In this document: positions 62,641 through 64,000 of the stretch, piece by piece
Layout: each line of letters begins with the position of its first letter
Numbering within the stretch: the first letter of the stretch is position 1
NCBI RefSeq assembly: GCF_003597395.2
Contig: NC_133770.1
Span: forward strand, 85,309,432 to 85,373,431
Source: Chelonoidis abingdonii
Taxonomy: Eukaryota; Chordata; Testudines; Testudinidae
Direction of reading: 5' to 3'
Length of the DNA stretch: 64,000 bases
Made by a program: the position numbers and the translations under genes
The notes under the pieces: generated by a model
Told to the model about the DNA's origin: nothing
Database searches by the model: none
The model's input: only the letters and a program-made list of their open reading frames with translations

Positions 62641-63520
62641 GGCATGTCTACACTACAAATTTAAGTCAACATACAGCTGCCGCAGTAATTACTGTGGTTT
62701 TTCATGTCTACACTACCCTCCTTCTGTCAGTGAGAGCATCCTCACTAGGAGTACTTGCACTGATTTAAGAGGGGCAGTGTGGGGGCCTGAGAGCATGGAC
62801 TCTCAGCTGTTGGTGGAGCTCCTTGCTCCAAGCCCAGATGACGGTCAGGCTCAGAGCGGGGACCTGAGAGCCCAGGCAGCAGCCAGGCCACTTAAGTTCC
62901 CTGTAAGCTTACAGCTATTTAGCGCTGTGCAGGTGCTCAGGGAACCCGCCCAGGGACCTGCTGCAGCCAGGGAAGGGGCATCCCTCCCCTGGCTCCTACC
63001 TAGCCTGGCCCCCAACCTGCTACGGCAATGGCACCCCTTCCTCCAAGCCCGGGCACAGCCCAGGCCAGACCCAAGCAGGGCCAGGGTAGTCCAGACCCAG
63101 CCGCAAACGGTGCAGCCCTCCCCAAGCCCGGACTTGCTAGGGCCGGGGGAGGGGCACTTATCTTGCAGCCCCAGCCCCAGAGCTGCTGCAGTGGGGAGAG
63201 GTGTCTCTTCCCCCACAGCCCAGGTGCTGCTGCGGGTAGAGAGAGCTACAGGGAGTCCTCTCTCCCCACCATAGCCCCTGAGCAGCCTCCTGCACCCAAA
63301 CCCCAACCCCACCCCAGAATCCGTACCCCCAGCCAGAGCCCTCACACCCCAACCCTCTGCCCCAGCCCTGAACCCACTCCCACACTCCGAACCCCCCAGC
63401 CCCACCCCCACCACATGAATTTTGTTATGTGCACCAATATGAAGGTGATGTGTCACACATGACCTTCATATTGGTGCACATAACAACATTCATTCCACAC
63501 ATGGGTGAGAAAAATTAGAG
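62641..63520. repeat. Composite of MITE text, GC-rich low-complexity DNA and a hairpin element
   Basis: Begins GGCATGTCTACACTACAAA with a second ATGTCTACACTACCC at 62705, typical chelonian MITE text. 62860-63410 is C/CCCCA-rich (open in several frames on both strands, not coding-like). 63422-63446 and 63462-63486 are a perfect 25-bp inverted repeat, followed by AATTAGAGGGAACACTG, the end of a palindromic hAT-like element. Confidence 0.6.
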
Positions 63521-63689
63521 GGAACACTGCCTCTCCTCCCCCAAACGCACCCCGGAGTGACAGCCTGAGCTGTGATCCCGCATGAGGTCCACAGCAGGGA
63601 GGCAGCAGCCTTTCTTGTCAATTTCACAGCTCCAGTAAGGAGCCCTGAAATTGACAGTTATGATTGCCACAGCTGATCTAAGGAACACA

Positions 63690-64000
63690 GTTTCTACATC
63701 AGATGTGAGCAAACTACAGCCTGTGGGCCAGATCAGGACCGTCCTCCCTGGCCCCTAAGCTCCCGGCCAGGAAACCTAGTCCCCAGCACCTCCCCTGCTG
63801 TCCTCCCTACCCCGCAGCCAAGCCACACTCTGGCCCGCTGATCCCACTGGGCAGTGTGGGGAGCACAGCTGGCTCTGGCCAAGTGTTGCGGCTGTGAGCT
63901 CATGCTGCTGGTAAGGCGGCGGAGAGTGGGGGGGGTTGGGTAAGGGATGGGTGGGGGAGGGGGGGCAGTCAGGGAGGACGGAGCGGTTGGATGGGGCAGA
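63690..64000. mobile_element. hAT/Charlie-like element, start only
   Basis: GTGAGCAAACTACAGCCTGT followed by GGGCCAGATCAGG is the typical outer end of Charlie-like hAT MITEs. GC-rich interior continues past the window edge, so the other end and TSD are unseen. Confidence 0.45.

Larger units (their letters stand above)
50829..64000 (-). other. LIMD1 first intron, partial
   Basis: From the acceptor of the first LIM exon to the window edge. Repeats are listed separately. 51340-52880, 53130-53830, 55400-58430 and 58620-61260 have no gene and no repeat I can name with confidence. No minus-strand ORF resembles the LIMD1 proline-rich N-terminus. Confidence 0.85.

Noticed and set aside
62570..63274. 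Longest open frame in the window (234 codons, plus strand)
   Set aside because: It runs through MITE text and C-rich low-complexity DNA that is open in several frames on both strands (a 201-codon frame overlaps on the minus strand). Composition, not coding, explains it.

Overview
This is a vertebrate nuclear window, most likely from a turtle and at least from a sauropsid. The repeat mix points that way: CR1/L2-clade LINEs, MIR/CORE-SINE relics, many hAT and Tigger-type MITEs, and a DIRS element. The call rests on recognition, not on a database search.

The only host gene I can support is LIMD1 (Ajuba/Zyxin-family LIM adaptor) on the minus strand. Seven consecutive coding exons (50727-50828, 24276-24343, 22449-22511, 18541-18671, 11397-11448, 10557-10625, 9893-10030) join in frame with canonical splice sites. 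They encode the three C-terminal LIM domains (about 206 residues) and the stop codon. The large first coding exon for the proline-rich N-terminus is not here and should lie beyond position 64000. Positions 1-9892 are 3'UTR and downstream sequence.

Everything else is intronic or downstream, and much of it is transposon-derived. Main blocks: (a) 12037-17306, a decayed but structurally complete DIRS tyrosine-recombinase retrotransposon with inverted terminal repeats and an internal complementary region, carrying a nested LTR and a nested fold-back element; (b) 18705-21655, a LINE that begins about 35 bp from a LIMD1 splice acceptor and carries a hAT MITE; (c) 28111-29451, a palindromic hAT element; (d) 29636-31448, a Tigger-like element carrying a MITE and an LTR, the LTR itself holding a U2 snRNA-identical segment; (e) 33175-37630, MITEs and a CR1 carrying an LTR and a hAT; (f) 42356-46060, an LTR next to what looks like an assembly artefact; (g) many small MITEs with clear target-site duplications (TSDs).

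The most interesting signal is a fold-back repeat family with 12-bp TSDs (315-637 and 13497-13689). The second copy contains a near-consensus hammerhead-ribozyme core on the minus strand, suggesting a Penelope-like or retrozyme-like origin. I found no tRNA, rRNA, CRISPR array or intact mobile-element protein.
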